Assembly: GCA_003576685.1 (NCBI GenBank)
Contig: QOZR01000001.1
Span: 620,001 to 684,000 of the forward strand
Reading direction: 5' to 3'
DNA length: 64,000 bases
DNA from: Virgifigura deserti
GTDB lineage: Bacteria > Pseudomonadota > Alphaproteobacteria > Dongiales > Dongiaceae
Part shown: positions 37,591 to 47,639 of the stretch, piece by piece
How the letters are laid out: each line of letters starts with the position of its first letter
Position numbering within the stretch: position 1 is the first letter of the stretch
Translations under genes and position numbers: made by a program
The notes under the pieces: generated by a model
What the model saw: the letters and a program-made list of their open reading frames with translations, nothing else
Database searches by the model: none
Told to the model about the DNA's origin: nothing

Positions 37591-38031
37591 CTATGCGCTT
37601 TTCGACGTGGGTGCCTCGATGGGTGCCTCAGCTGGCTCCGGCGACGGCTTCGGCGAAATCTTGTTCGGCTGCGCCTCGGACGACGGAGCATCCGAGGCGG
37701 GCGGGTTCTCCGCTTTGGAGATGGCGACGGGCTTCTTGTCGTCGAAATCAGGCTTGACCGCTTTCGACACTTCGCCTGTCGGATCTATCGTCTTCTCCAG
37801 CTCGCGATTGAGATTCGTCCGGCTGGCGGACTGAAGCGTCTTCTTCGCCTCGTCGAGTTCCGCCTCGCGAACCAGCTCGTCCACGCCGCTTTGGAACTCG
37901 CGCGCCAGTTTGCGCGCCTTCCGGACCCACAGAGCGACGGTCCTGAGCGCGTTCGGTAGCTCCTTGGGGCCGAGGATGAGCAGCGCCACGAGGGCGATCA
38001 CCGCCATCTCGGACCAGCCGAGATCCAACAT
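37591..38031 (-). CDS. tatB: Twin-arginine translocase subunit TatB
   Basis: 146 residues: one N-terminal membrane helix with the typical MLDLGWSEMAVIALVALLIL and GPKELP hinge, then an amphipathic helix and a long charged, Pro/Ala-rich tail. It forms the receptor complex with TatC. The position between tatA and tatC with short spacing fits the tatABC operon. Confidence 0.95.
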   Translation of the reverse strand: MLDLGWSEMAVIALVALLILGPKELPNALRTVALWVRKARKLAREFQSGVDELVREAELDEAKKTLQSASRTNLNRELEKTIDPTGEVSKAVKPDFDDKKPVAISKAENPPASDAPSSEAQPNKISPKPSPEPAEAPIEAPTSKSA

Positions 38032-38067
38032 ACCTCTGCCTTTCCTGGCTAACCCGCGCCGGCAGGC

Positions 38068-38292
38068 TTAGCTGGCGACCTTGTCTTTCTGAGTGGTCGT
38101 TTTGTCCGTCTCGATCGCGCCATTGGCAGACGCGTCGACCTTTTCCTTGTCCTCTTCCTTCAGGCCCTTCTTAAAGGCGTTGATGCCCTGGCCCATGTCC
38201 CGCATGAGCTTCGGGATCTTGCCGGCGCCGCCGAACAGAAGCAGCACGATGGCCAGCACGATCAGCCAGTGCCAGATACTAAAGCTTCCCAT
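38068..38292 (-). CDS. tatA: Twin-arginine translocase subunit TatA
   Basis: 74 residues: [21 protein letters not shown] helix, the GKIPKL hinge, an amphipathic helix to about 45 and a polar tail. TatA oligomers form the passage for folded Tat substrates. GGAG lies eight bases before the ATG at 38292. It leads tatA-tatB-tatC. Confidence 0.96.
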   Translation of the reverse strand: MGSFSIWHWLIVLAIVLLLFGGAGKIPKLMRDMGQGINAFKKGLKEEDKEKVDASANGAIETDKTTTQKDKVAS

Positions 38293-38394
38293 TACGAAAT
38301 CTCCTTGTCTGCCGTGACCATGCAACTCTGGGCGGCCCTGGAGCGACTATGGCAAAAAGCCTCTCCGCCCGCAACGCATGCGTCCCGTCGCTTC

Positions 38395-39477
38395 TTATTT
38401 AAGCGACTCGACCGGGAATACAAAGGCTTGGCTTCGATCCAGCTCGACGCCGAGAGCCTCCCCCTCTCCAGGCAGAAACCACCCCGGCATGCGGGAATGG
38501 AGATGCAGCCGGCCATTCTGCGGATCGTCCGCCCGGAGATGCACGAGGCTGGTTCGGCCCAGCATCCGCGAGGCGATCACATGCAGCACGGGCTTCCCCT
38601 CGCCCGCCGCCTCCTCGGCTTGTCCGGCGCGGGTCAAGCGCAAGGCCTCGGGTCGGATCAGCACATCGACCGCGGCGCCATCAGGCAGGTTCGGCGCCGT
38701 CAGCGGACCGAAGAGCGTCGCCACGCAGCCATCCCGGACGGTTGCGGTGAACTGGTTGACCTGGCTGAAGAAACCGGCGGAAAAGGCGTCTACGGGCCGA
38801 TAATAGAGGTCCGCGGGCGCGGCATCCTGGATGATCCTGCCGCTGCGCATCAAGGCGATCCGGTCCGCCATGAACATGGCTTCCTCCGGATCGTGGGTCA
38901 CCATGAGCGTCGCCGTTCCGCCCCCCTTCAGAACATGCAGCGTCTCGTCGCGAACCTGGTCCCGCAGCCGAGCGTCGAGGCCCGAGAACGGCTCGTCGAG
39001 CAGCAGTACCTTCGGTTCGGGGGCCAGGGCCCGGGCCAGGGCCACGCGCTGCTGCTGGCCGCCGGACAGCATATGCGGATAGGCGTCCCGATAGTCGCCC
39101 ATGCCGACTTGCGCCAGGACGGCAAGGGCCCGCTCGCGCCGCCGCTGCGCCGGAAGCCGCTGAAGGCCGAAGGCCACATTGTCGATCACCCGCAGATGGG
39201 GAAACAGCGCATAGTCCTGGAATACCAGACCGACGCCGCGGCGTTCGGGCGGCAGGTTGACATGGGCATCCGCGACCACCTCGCCCCCCATCTTGACCGT
39301 ACCGCTTTGCAGGTCCTCGAGTCCCGCAGCAATGCGCAGGGCCGTCGATTTGCCGCAGCCGGACGGCCCGAGCAGGCAGACCAGCTCGCCCGGGGCAATG
39401 CCGAGATTGAGGCGATCGACAGCGCGCACCGCGCCAAATGCGTGGCTGACGTCCTCAAGGAGCAGGGCCGGCGTCAT
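38395..39477 (-). CDS. Orphan ABC transporter ATPase, Fbp/Pot type
   Basis: 360 residues. An ABC nucleotide-binding domain (about 5-230; Walker A GPSGCGKST, signature LSGGQQQR, Walker B VLLLDEPFSGLD) is followed by a C-terminal TOBE-like regulatory domain, the architecture of iron (FbpC), polyamine and thiamine importers. Here there is no permease or binding protein next to it, so substrate and partners are unknown. I used the ATG at 39477; a GTG at 39510 in frame is possible. It is inserted between scpB and tatA, two genes that are often close together in this group. Confidence 0.9.
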   Translation of the reverse strand: MTPALLLEDVSHAFGAVRAVDRLNLGIAPGELVCLLGPSGCGKSTALRIAAGLEDLQSGTVKMGGEVVADAHVNLPPERRGVGLVFQDYALFPHLRVIDNVAFGLQRLPAQRRRERALAVLAQVGMGDYRDAYPHMLSGGQQQRVALARALAPEPKVLLLDEPFSGLDARLRDQVRDETLHVLKGGGTATLMVTHDPEEAMFMADRIALMRSGRIIQDAAPADLYYRPVDAFSAGFFSQVNQFTATVRDGCVATLFGPLTAPNLPDGAAVDVLIRPEALRLTRAGQAEEAAGEGKPVLHVIASRMLGRTSLVHLRADDPQNGRLHLHSRMPGWFLPGEGEALGVELDRSQAFVFPVESLK

Positions 39478-39620
39478 GGGTCTCGGTTTCGGTATCCTTG
39501 GCGGAGTCACGGCGATAGCAGCAGGAGGCCGTATTTGCGATGAACGCGCGGATCGCGGTCACGGTTTTGAGATGTATTGAGAATGCTTCGCAGCTTCAAT
39601 AGATATCAATGTCGAGCGAG

Positions 39621-40301
39621 CTATTCCTCGTCGGCCAGCCGCTCATAGGCCGCTTCGTCCTCTCCGGACAGGGCCTCCTCGCCGTCCTCCCCATCTTCGT
39701 CCTCCTCGTCGGACTCGCGCGGCCCCGCCGCCGCCATCATCTGCGCGCCGAGCGTCGAAATGGCTGGCCGCGCATCCAGCAGCCCGGCCGCTTTCAACTC
39801 CTGGACGCCGGGCAGCGCATCGCAGCTTTCGAGCCCGAAATGGTCGAGAAAACCTTCCGTCGTGACCCAGGTCACCGGCCGGCCGGGTGTCTGCCGGCGC
39901 CCTTTCGGCCGAATCCAGCCCGCCTCGAGCAACGTATCGAGCGTGCCCTTCGAGATTGCCACGCCGCGGATCTCCTCGATCTCGCCCCGCGTCACCGGCT
40001 GGTGGTAGGCGACGATCGCCAGCGTCTCGACCGCGGCGCGCGACAGTTTGCGGACGACCTGCCGCTCGATTTGCAGCCTCGATGTCAGGTCCGGCGCGGT
40101 CCGGAACGCCCATCTGCCGCCGATACACATGAGATTTACGCCCCGATTCGCGTAGGTCCCCGTAAGCTCCTCGAGCAGGCCTGCAATGTCCGCACCCTCC
40201 GGAAGACGGGCCTCGAGATCGCGCTCCGCCACCGGTTCGGCCGCGGCGAACAGGAATGCCTCGACCATGCGCAGCAGTTGAAAACGGTCGTCCATCGTCA
40301 T
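39621..40301 (-). CDS. scpB: Segregation and condensation protein B
   Basis: 226 residues with two winged-helix domains (LRMVEAFLFAAAEPV start, LAIVAYHQPVTRGEIEEIRGV) and an acidic tail. ScpB binds ScpA to form the kleisin part of the SMC complex that compacts and separates chromosomes. Its ATG overlaps the scpA stop by four bases, so they are coupled. Confidence 0.96.
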   Translation of the reverse strand: MTMDDRFQLLRMVEAFLFAAAEPVAERDLEARLPEGADIAGLLEELTGTYANRGVNLMCIGGRWAFRTAPDLTSRLQIERQVVRKLSRAAVETLAIVAYHQPVTRGEIEEIRGVAISKGTLDTLLEAGWIRPKGRRQTPGRPVTWVTTEGFLDHFGLESCDALPGVQELKAAGLLDARPAISTLGAQMMAAAGPRESDEEDEDGEDGEEALSGEDEAAYERLADEE

Positions 40302-41101
40302 TGCTCACTTCCCGAAACCGGGCGCAGATAGATCGGCCCGAAGGTACTGTCCTGGCGGAGCTGCGCGCGGCCCGAGCGCACCAGCTCGAGGCTGGCAGCG
40401 AAGGTGGCGGCCATCGCCGAGCGGCGGCGCAGGCCATGCTTCATGTCGGGCGGCAGGAAGCTGCTGAGGGTCCGCCAATCAGGCACATGGCCCAGCATAT
40501 CGCCTAACCGCTTCAGCGCATCGTCCATGGAATAGAGATCGGTCGGCAGCACCCGAAGGACGTCGACGCGGGTGCGGCCCGCATGACTGCCATAGGCGGA
40601 CAGCAACTCGTAGAGGCTCAGGTCATAGACCGGCTTCGAGACGACGCTGAAGACCTCGGGCATGCCGCGCCGGAAGAAGTCCTGGCCGAGCTGCGGCCGC
40701 GCCACCAAGCGCGCCCCGGCCTGCTGCATGGCTTCCAGCCTCTGAAGCTGGAAGGCCAGCGCCGCCGCCATCTCGGCGCCGGTCGGCTCGCCGCCCTCCT
40801 CCTCCGGCTCGGGAAGCAGGAGCTTCGATTTCAGATAGGCGAGCCAAGCCGCCATCACCAGATAATCCGCCGCCAGCTCCAGCCGCAGGCGCCGCGCCCG
40901 CGCGACGAAGGAAAGATATTGATCGGCCAAATCGAGGATCGACAGCCGGGCCAGATCCACCTTCTGCTCGCGTGCGAGTGTCAGAAGGACGTCGATCGGT
41001 CCACCATAACCGTCGAGGTCGAGAACGAACTGGTCGTTCGCCCCCCCGTCCGGCCGGGCATCCTCGAACGGGGCGTCCTCGAAACTGTCGTCGGTCGGCA
41101 C
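40298..41101 (-). CDS. scpA: Segregation and condensation protein A
   Basis: 267 residues, the kleisin subunit that bridges SMC heads. The N-terminal YGGPIDVLLTLAREQKVDLARLSILDLADQYL and AADYLVMAAWLAYLKSKLLLP are typical. The reading frame is open far upstream through the M50 gene, but a GTG at 41101 with GGAG ten bases before it matches the family start. It begins 11 bases after the M50 protease gene. Confidence 0.94.
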   Translation of the reverse strand: MPTDDSFEDAPFEDARPDGGANDQFVLDLDGYGGPIDVLLTLAREQKVDLARLSILDLADQYLSFVARARRLRLELAADYLVMAAWLAYLKSKLLLPEPEEEGGEPTGAEMAAALAFQLQRLEAMQQAGARLVARPQLGQDFFRRGMPEVFSVVSKPVYDLSLYELLSAYGSHAGRTRVDVLRVLPTDLYSMDDALKRLGDMLGHVPDWRTLSSFLPPDMKHGLRRRSAMAATFAASLELVRSGRAQLRQDSTFGPIYLRPVSGSEQ

Positions 41102-41112
41102 CGTCGATCTCC

Positions 41113-41808
41113 TCAGCTCAGCCCCGCCAGCACATCGATGAGATCCCACAGCATATCGACCGGAACGCCGACCAGCCATCGGAACAGGTTGAGGTCGAGG
41201 CCGAGCTGTGCGCCGATCAACGGCAGGAGGAACAGCGCCCCCACCAGGATCAGCAGGCCCCATCGCTCGAGACGTGCCAGCGGCAGCGCCAGCTTCGCAG
41301 GCAACAGGGCGACGGCGACGCGCCCGCCATCGAGCGGCGGCAGCGGCAGCATATTGAACACCGCCAGCAGAAGATTCAGGTAGATCGATGCGTTGAGCGC
41401 CTCGAACGTCCAGGCTCGAAAGGTGATCGGCAGCATGGCCGCGACATGGATCAGCAGAGCGGAAATGAACGCAAGGGCGAGATTGATCGCCGGACCTGCG
41501 GCCGCCACCAGCATCATGTCGCGCCTCGGCTTGCCCAGTCGGTCGAAGCGCACGGGCACCGGCTTGGCGTAGCCGAAGAGAAACGGCGAACGCATCAACA
41601 GCAGGATCGCGGGCAGGATGATCGTGCCGAACCCGTCGATATGCCTCAGTGGGTTGAAGGTGACCCGGCCGAGGCGATGGGCGGTGTCGTCGCCGAGGCG
41701 CCACGCCACGAAACCGTGCGCGGCCTCGTGAAAGGTGATCGCGATCAGGATGGGCAGCGCCAAGGCGGAAACGGTGTAGGCGAGAGCAACGGGATCGAAA
41801 TCGAGCAT
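41113..41808 (-). CDS. Site-2 protease family protein (M50)
   Basis: 231 residues with about six transmembrane helices. The zinc-binding HEAAH (His27, Glu28, His31) and the third ligand Asp in PPLDGGRV are intact, and NPLRHIDGFGT is typical of the compact M50B group. It cleaves membrane-spanning substrates in the inner membrane; the substrate is unknown. No PDZ domain is present. It lies between nagZ and scpA with 11-base gaps on each side. Confidence 0.92.
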   Translation of the reverse strand: MLDFDPVALAYTVSALALPILIAITFHEAAHGFVAWRLGDDTAHRLGRVTFNPLRHIDGFGTIILPAILLLMRSPFLFGYAKPVPVRFDRLGKPRRDMMLVAAAGPAINLALAFISALLIHVAAMLPITFRAWTFEALNASIYLNLLLAVFNMLPLPPLDGGRVAVALLPAKLALPLARLERWGLLILVGALFLLPLIGAQLGLDLNLFRWLVGVPVDMLWDLIDVLAGLS

Positions 41809-41819
41809 CGGACGGCCGG

Positions 41820-42830
41820 TCAGGCGCGAAGCAGATGGTCGAGACGATCGACGGCTTCGGCCATGACCAGCGGCTCAGGCTGCTCGAGCCGCGCCGCGCC
41901 AGCCGCCAAACGCGCCGTCGCGGCAGACGACAAAGGTGCCACGGCGGTGGCGACGGCCTGCATTTCGGCCATATCGCCATTGCAGTGCAGGACGACATCG
42001 CAACCGGCCGCGAGCGCCGCGCGGGTCCGCTCGGCGAAATCGCCGGCGAGCGCCTTCATCGACAGGTCGTCCGAGACCAGAAAACCCTGGAAGCCGATAT
42101 CACCGCGGATTACCTCCGTCACGACGGCCGGCGACGTCGTGGCCGGCCGTTCCGGATCGACCGCGCTGAACACGACATGTGCGGTCATCGCCCACGGCAT
42201 GTCGTTCAGGGCGCGAAAGGTTCGAAAGTCCGTCTCGCGCAGTTCATCCAAGGGAGTGTCGACAACCGGCAGATGGTGATGGCTGTCGACCATCGCCCGT
42301 CCGTGGCCGGGGACATGCTTGACGACCGGCATCACCCCACCCGCCAGAAAGCCCTCGCAGGCGGCGCGGCCGAGCATCGCCACAAGGTCCGGTGTCTCGC
42401 CGAACGACCGGTCGCCGATCACCTCATGCGTTCCCGGCATGCGCAGATCGAGCAGCGGCGCGCAATCGACGGTGATGCCCAGGTCGAGAAGCTCGTCCGC
42501 GAGCAGTCGCGCATTCAGGCGAACCGCCTCCAGGGCGGCGGCCCGATTTCCGCCGGCCAGCGTGCCGAACACGGCCGGCGGCGGCGCCGCACGCCAGTGC
42601 GGCGGCCGCAGGCGGGCGACCCGCCCGCCCTCCTGGTCGATCAGGACCGGTGCATCCGCCCGCCCGACCGCATCGCGCAGCGACTCGACCAGGGCACGGA
42701 CCTGGTCCGGCGTATCGCAGTTGCGTGCGAACAGAATGAAGCCGAGCGGATCGGCATCGCGGAACAACCGGCGCTCGGAATCGGTCAGCCGAAGCCCGGC
42801 GCAGCCGAAGATAACGGCTGCGGATGTCAT
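41820..42830 (-). CDS. nagZ: Beta-N-acetylhexosaminidase
   Basis: 336 residues, glycoside hydrolase family 3. It removes GlcNAc from anhydro-muropeptides in the cytoplasm during cell-wall recycling. The family block KHVPGHG...DSHHHLP, with its catalytic His, and the nucleophile region LVSDDLSMKAL are visible. The ATG at 42830 overlaps the SPOR gene stop by four bases; a longer frame upstream is not needed. Confidence 0.95.
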   Translation of the reverse strand: MTSAAVIFGCAGLRLTDSERRLFRDADPLGFILFARNCDTPDQVRALVESLRDAVGRADAPVLIDQEGGRVARLRPPHWRAAPPPAVFGTLAGGNRAAALEAVRLNARLLADELLDLGITVDCAPLLDLRMPGTHEVIGDRSFGETPDLVAMLGRAACEGFLAGGVMPVVKHVPGHGRAMVDSHHHLPVVDTPLDELRETDFRTFRALNDMPWAMTAHVVFSAVDPERPATTSPAVVTEVIRGDIGFQGFLVSDDLSMKALAGDFAERTRAALAAGCDVVLHCNGDMAEMQAVATAVAPLSSAATARLAAGAARLEQPEPLVMAEAVDRLDHLLRA

Positions 42831-43972
42831 GGCGCCACGACCAGGCAGGCCTGCTTCTGCTCCTCGAACCGATCGCAGAGCGAACGCGCCGCCGCGCGGT
42901 CGGGCAGCGGTCCCGCCTGAACGCGATAATAGACACCCTTGTCGCCGAGGTCGGCACGCTGGAGATTTACCTGCAACTCCTCCAGCAATGTCGGAAAGCG
43001 GCGCTGCAAACTGTCCCACTCCGTCTGCGCATCGACGCGCGTCCTCAACGCGGCGAGCTGAACGCGGAAGCTGCCGGTCACCGCCGCAGCGACCTGCGGC
43101 GCCGGCTCCGCGCCCGCCTCGGGCTCCGGCTTGGGCTCGGCGGGCGCCTTAGCGACTTCCGGAGCGACCTCGGGTTCCGTCGGCTTTGCCGCAGCCGGCT
43201 TCTCCGGCACAGGCGTCGCGCTCTCCGACGCCCCATCCTGCGGCGTCCCGTCCAGCGCCGAGGTTTCGACCGGAGTCGCGGCGGCAGCCGGCGGCTGCGG
43301 CGCGGTTTCTGCGGTGCTGGCGTCCGCCGGTGCGCTCTCCGCCCGCATCGTCTCCACTGTAGCAGCGGGCGCCGCTGCGTCGGTCGCCGGGCCGGCGGCC
43401 AGTGATCCTGGCGGCGGGGCCGGCGGTTCGATCGGCGTCTCGGGCGGCGGCAGGAGTCGTTCGACCTGCGGTCCGGAACCGGAATCACCGCCGATCTGGG
43501 AATAGATCAGCTTGTCCTGGTTGGGGACCTCCATCCCGCCCTCGTCTTCCGGACGGAACTTCGCCGCGCCTTCCTCGGCGGTGATCAGCGGCGCCGTGCC
43601 TAGCTCACCGGCGGGTTCCGTTCCATAGGCCCACCAGATGATCCCGGCGAACACCACCAATGTGAGGCCGGCGATCAGCATCGGCAGGATACGACGGCGG
43701 CGCGGGTTTTCCGCGGCCTCTCCGTCATGATCGGAATAGGCAATATCCGGTCGCAGGCGACCCGGATAAGTGGGGATATCGGATCCGTTCGTCTCGTTAT
43801 TCAGCTCAACCTCCTTCTCGTCGTCCGCATGGCCCCGCACCCGCAGCCGATAGTCCGCTTCGAGCGGTGTCAGATCGCCCGGGTCGAGGCGCAGGTCGTG
43901 CCGTCGGCCTTGCTGCTGGGATGCCGCAATCGCTGCATCGATCTCATCAGGTCTCAGCTTGTCCGAGGGCAT
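42827..43972 (-). CDS. SPOR-domain membrane protein
   Basis: 381 residues. A cytoplasmic N-terminus of about 95 residues is followed by one transmembrane helix (about 95-117), a long Pro/Ala/Glu-rich periplasmic stretch and a C-terminal SPOR domain (about 300-380) that binds denuded peptidoglycan at division sites. The ATG at 43972 shares a base with the argS stop (TGATG); an upstream TTG would overlap more. It stands between argS and nagZ, a conserved alphaproteobacterial order, and is probably a cell-envelope or division factor. Confidence 0.92.
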   Translation of the reverse strand: MPSDKLRPDEIDAAIAASQQQGRRHDLRLDPGDLTPLEADYRLRVRGHADDEKEVELNNETNGSDIPTYPGRLRPDIAYSDHDGEAAENPRRRRILPMLIAGLTLVVFAGIIWWAYGTEPAGELGTAPLITAEEGAAKFRPEDEGGMEVPNQDKLIYSQIGGDSGSGPQVERLLPPPETPIEPPAPPPGSLAAGPATDAAAPAATVETMRAESAPADASTAETAPQPPAAAATPVETSALDGTPQDGASESATPVPEKPAAAKPTEPEVAPEVAKAPAEPKPEPEAGAEPAPQVAAAVTGSFRVQLAALRTRVDAQTEWDSLQRRFPTLLEELQVNLQRADLGDKGVYYRVQAGPLPDRAAARSLCDRFEEQKQACLVVAP

Positions 43973-45726
43973 CAACGCATCTCCTCGACCGGTTGGACGC
44001 CGAAGATCATCAGTCCCGATGCAACGACGAACGCGACCGCCTGGACCAGCGCCAGACGCGCCATCGTCAGTTCGGGGTCATCCGGCAGCAGGAAGCGGAG
44101 ACGCGCCTCGTCCTTGCCCATGTTCCACAAGGCGTGAAAGGCCGCCGCCAAATCGTAGAGATAAAAGGCGACGCGATGCGGCTCATGGTGCTCGGCGGCC
44201 GTTTCGACGAGCCGCGGCCACTCCGCGAGCCGCCGAATCAGCCCCAGCTCGGCCGGATCGCTCAGGCGCGCGAGCGGTCCCGCCGCGAGAGCGGCGGGCG
44301 ACAGATCGACCTGCGCCATCTCCGCCCGGGCATGGCGCATAACCGAGGCGGTGCGCGCATGCGCGTACTGGACGTAGAAGACCGGATTGTCGCGCGACTG
44401 CTCGGTCACCTTCACGAGGTCGAAATCGAGCGCCGCGTCGTTCTTCCGCGTCAGCATGATGAAGCGGACGACATCCTTCCCGACCTCCTCCACCACCTCG
44501 CGCAGGGTGACGAAGGTGCCGGCGCGCTTCGACATCCTCACCGGCCGGCCTTCGCGCATAAGCGTGACGAGTTGGCAGATCTTGACGTCCAGCTCGCCTT
44601 CCCCGCCGGTCACCGCCTTCACCGCCGCCTGCATCCGCTTGACGTAGCCGCCGTGATCGGCGCCCCAGATGTCGATCATCAGCGGAAAACCGCGGCGGAA
44701 CTTGTCGAAGTGATAGGCGATGTCGGCGGCGAAATAGGTCCAGCTTCCGTCCGACTTCTTCAGCGGCCGGTCGACATCGTCACCGAATTCGGTGGCGCGG
44801 AACAGCGTCTGTTCACGGGGCTCCCAATCTTCCGGCGCCTTGCCCTTGGGCGGCTCCAGCGTGCCGACATAGATCAGGCCCCGCGCCTCCAGCGTCTCCA
44901 GAACCCTGTCGACGCCACCGGCCTCGACCATCGCGCGCTCGGAGCTGAACACCTCCTGATGCACGCCGAGCGCGTCCAGGTCGGCACGGATCAGCGCCAT
45001 CATTGCGTCGATCGTGAACTCCCGCACCGGCGCGAGCCATTCGCTCTCGGCCGCGTCCCGCCATTTGTCGCCGTCCCGCGCGGCGAGAGCGGCGCCGACA
45101 TCCTTCAGATACTCGCCGGGATAAAGTCCCTCAGGGATTGCATCGATCGTCTCGCCCAGCGCCTCGCGATACCGCAGATGGGCGGAACGAGCGAGCGTAT
45201 CGACCTGGGCGCCGGCGTCATTGATGTAATATTCCCGCGTCACGGAATAGCCCGCCTTCGCGAGCAGCGCGGCGAGCGCGTCGCCAACAACGGCCCCGCG
45301 GGCATGCGCCAGATGCAGCGGCCCCGTCGGATTCGCCGAGACATATTCGACATTCACCCGCGCGCCGCCACCCATCGTCGAGCTGCCGTAATGGACTCCG
45401 GCACGCAGAACCTCGGCAAGTTGCGCGTGCCAGAAGGACGGGTGCAGCCGCAGATTGATGAATCCAGGCCCGGCGACCTCGGCACTTGCGACGGCCTCAT
45501 GGTCGCGCAACCGGCCGATCAGCAGATCGGCCAGCTCGCGCGGCTTCCGCCCGGCCGCTTTGCTCAGCACCATCGCGGCATTGGTCGAAATGTCGCCATG
45601 GCTCGCCTCGCGTGGCGGCTCGACGGCAACGCGACTGAAATCGAGGCCGGCGGGAAGTTCGCCGGCCTGGACCAGGGTTTCCAACAGGCGGACGACGTCG
45701 TCCCGGAAATAAGTGAAGAGATTCAT
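43972..45726 (-). CDS. argS: Arginine-tRNA ligase
   Basis: 584 residues, class I synthetase. The HIGH-type motif is [12 protein letters not shown] and the KMSKS counterpart is MSKRAG. An N-terminal Add1 domain and the C-terminal DALR anticodon-binding helix bundle are recognisable. Its ATG overlaps the dgt stop by four bases, so the two are translated in tandem. Confidence 0.97.
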   Translation of the reverse strand: MNLFTYFRDDVVRLLETLVQAGELPAGLDFSRVAVEPPREASHGDISTNAAMVLSKAAGRKPRELADLLIGRLRDHEAVASAEVAGPGFINLRLHPSFWHAQLAEVLRAGVHYGSSTMGGGARVNVEYVSANPTGPLHLAHARGAVVGDALAALLAKAGYSVTREYYINDAGAQVDTLARSAHLRYREALGETIDAIPEGLYPGEYLKDVGAALAARDGDKWRDAAESEWLAPVREFTIDAMMALIRADLDALGVHQEVFSSERAMVEAGGVDRVLETLEARGLIYVGTLEPPKGKAPEDWEPREQTLFRATEFGDDVDRPLKKSDGSWTYFAADIAYHFDKFRRGFPLMIDIWGADHGGYVKRMQAAVKAVTGGEGELDVKICQLVTLMREGRPVRMSKRAGTFVTLREVVEEVGKDVVRFIMLTRKNDAALDFDLVKVTEQSRDNPVFYVQYAHARTASVMRHARAEMAQVDLSPAALAAGPLARLSDPAELGLIRRLAEWPRLVETAAEHHEPHRVAFYLYDLAAAFHALWNMGKDEARLRFLLPDDPELTMARLALVQAVAFVVASGLMIFGVQPVEEMR

Positions 45727-46925
45727 CGGGACCTATCGTAGGGATCGAACAGGCGGCGATGCTCGTCGAGGGCGAAGCGATCGGTCATGCCGGCGATATA
45801 GTCGGCCACGACGCGCGCGGTCAGCGGCGTTTCGGGATCGTTCGTCTGCTCATGCCACTCGGTCGGCAGGCAATCGGGCTGGCTGACATAAAGCTCGAAA
45901 AGATCCTGCACGACGCGACGAGCCTTGTTGGTCATCCGATTGACCTTGTAGTGCCTGTACATCCGGTTAAAGAGGAACGTCTTCAGCGCCCGATCGTTCT
46001 CGCCCATCGCGGGCGAAAAGCTGACCATCGCGCGCCCAAGCCCGCGGAGCTCGGCGGCGGAGCCCGGCTTCGCCTCGGCCAGCCGCCGGCGCGTCTCCTC
46101 TATCAGGTCGGTCGCCATCAGGTCAATCAAGCGGCGCACCGATTCGTGGATCAGCCGGGCACTTTCCAGGCCCGGATAGCGGGCGGCGACCTCGGCGAAA
46201 ACAGGCCCGACCAGAGGCACCTCGGCCAGATCCTCGATCGCGAACAGGCCGGCGCGCAGTCCGTCGTCGATATCATGATTGTTGTAGGCGATATCGTCCG
46301 CAAGGGCCGCGACCTGGGCCTCGGGGCCCGGCCAAGTCTCCAGCTCGAGGTCCTGCTGGCCGGCGACATAATCGGCGATCGTCGGAGGCAAGGGCTTGGC
46401 CTTCGCCTTGGCGTCGGCGCCGCCACCTAGCAGTGGCCCGTTATGCTTCACCACCCCTTCCAGGCATTCCCACGTCAGGTTCAGGCCGTCGAACGCAGCG
46501 TAGCGACGCTCGAGCTGTGTCAGGATGCGGAAGGTCTGCTCGTTGTGATCGAACCCGCCGAACGGCGCCATGCAGCCATCGAGCGCCTCCTCCCCCGCAT
46601 GGCCGAACGGCGTGTGACCCAGATCGTGGGCGAGCGCGACGGCCTCCGCCAGATCCTCGTCGAGGCCGAGCGCGCGGCTAATCGAGCGGGCAATCTGCGC
46701 CACCTCGATGCTATGGGTGAGCCGCGTCCGGTAATAGTCACCCTCATGCTCGACGAAGACCTGGGTCTTGTGCTTGAGGCGCCGGAACGCAGCGGAATGG
46801 ATGATCCGGTCGCGGTCGCGCTGAAACACCGACCGGCCGGGACTTTCCGGTTCGCTGACGAGACGGCCGCGGCTCTCCTCCGGCCGGGTGGCGTAGGGCT
46901 GCACGACCTGGGGCGACACCACCAT
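45723..46925 (-). CDS. dgt: dGTP triphosphohydrolase-like protein
   Basis: 400 residues from the ATG at 46925. HD-domain enzyme that hydrolyses dGTP or other dNTPs to the nucleoside and triphosphate. The start [13 protein letters not shown], the HD block [10 protein letters not shown]...[16 protein letters not shown] and EVPLVGPVF are typical of the alphaproteobacterial group. The frame is open to 47042, but that extension is atypical and would leave only 58 bases for two divergent promoters (erpA starts at 47101), so the shorter start is preferred without a strong ribosome site to prove it. Confidence 0.93.
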   Translation of the reverse strand: MVVSPQVVQPYATRPEESRGRLVSEPESPGRSVFQRDRDRIIHSAAFRRLKHKTQVFVEHEGDYYRTRLTHSIEVAQIARSISRALGLDEDLAEAVALAHDLGHTPFGHAGEEALDGCMAPFGGFDHNEQTFRILTQLERRYAAFDGLNLTWECLEGVVKHNGPLLGGGADAKAKAKPLPPTIADYVAGQQDLELETWPGPEAQVAALADDIAYNNHDIDDGLRAGLFAIEDLAEVPLVGPVFAEVAARYPGLESARLIHESVRRLIDLMATDLIEETRRRLAEAKPGSAAELRGLGRAMVSFSPAMGENDRALKTFLFNRMYRHYKVNRMTNKARRVVQDLFELYVSQPDCLPTEWHEQTNDPETPLTARVVADYIAGMTDRFALDEHRRLFDPYDRSR

Positions 46926-47100
46926 GGCGGCAACATTACGCGCCTCCCGCGCGGCAGGCAACGGCAGCCTGAGAAGCTGCTTGGCTCGGGTGTTTGACAA
47001 AGCCAGGGCACTGCTTACATTCATGAGGCGCATAGGCACCATAATCGCCTAGCGGACGGATGGTTAAGAACGAATTAAGCGTTTCCGCGAGGAGAGATCA

Positions 47101-47454
47101 ATGAGCGACGCTGTCGCGGCACCGGAGCGTATGGTCACGATCACTGAGAACGCCGCCAGGCGCCTGGCCAAGTTGGTCGCCGAGGAACCCGGCGAAGGGC
47201 TGATGCTGCGCGTCTCAGTTTCCGGCGGGGGATGCTCCGGGTTTCAATATGGCTTCGCCTTCGACGATTCGCACCAGGACGACGACGTCCTGTTCCAGCG
47301 CGACGGCGTGACCGTCGTTATCGATAGCGTCTCCCTCGATCTGCTGGCCGGCGCGGAGATCGATTTCGTCGAGGATCTTGTCGGATCGTCCTTTCAGATC
47401 CGCAATCCCAACGCCTCCTCCTCCTGCGGTTGCGGCAGCTCCTTCTCGATCTGA
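47101..47454 (+). CDS. erpA: Iron-sulfur cluster insertion protein ErpA
   Basis: 117 residues, A-type carrier that delivers Fe-S clusters to apoproteins. The three conserved Cys are Cys45 (GGGCSGFQYGF), Cys109 and Cys111 (CGCGSSF). GAGGAGAGA precedes the ATG. It is divergent from dgt, and a repeat element and a strong terminator lie downstream. Confidence 0.95.
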   Translation: MSDAVAAPERMVTITENAARRLAKLVAEEPGEGLMLRVSVSGGGCSGFQYGFAFDDSHQDDDVLFQRDGVTVVIDSVSLDLLAGAEIDFVEDLVGSSFQIRNPNASSSCGCGSSFSI

Positions 47455-47464
47455 GACAGGCGGA

Positions 47465-47567
47465 CCCTCATCGCTCGCCCCTCGACAAGCTCGGGGTGAG
47501 GAAACTCAGGATGAGGTTTCCAGAAACCGGACCGGGAGCTTCATGTTGAGCTTGTCGAAACATGAGG
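47465..47567. repeat. Interspersed palindromic element
   Basis: About 100 bases with inverted arms: CGACAAGCTC (47483-47492) and GAGCTTGTCG (47548-47557), flanked by CCTCA and TGAGG ends. Sequence with 'CTCGACAAGCTC' arms is a common dispersed repeat in Alphaproteobacteria. It lies between erpA and xth, before the terminator. Confidence 0.65.
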
Positions 47568-47600
47568 CGCTCTGATGACGAGCGGATATGATAGAAAGAC

Positions 47601-47623
47601 GGCCCGCCTCGCGCGGGCCTTTT
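47601..47623 (+). terminator. Rho-independent terminator of erpA
   Basis: Perfect 7-bp stem (GGCCCGC/GCGGGCC), five-base loop and four T residues, immediately before the xth ribosome site. Confidence 0.9.
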
Positions 47624-47639
47624 GGTTTACAGGGGAACG

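Noticed and set aside
43867..45741. 624-codon open frame opposite argS
   Set aside because: Complement of a clear arginine-tRNA ligase; no ribosome site or family signal.
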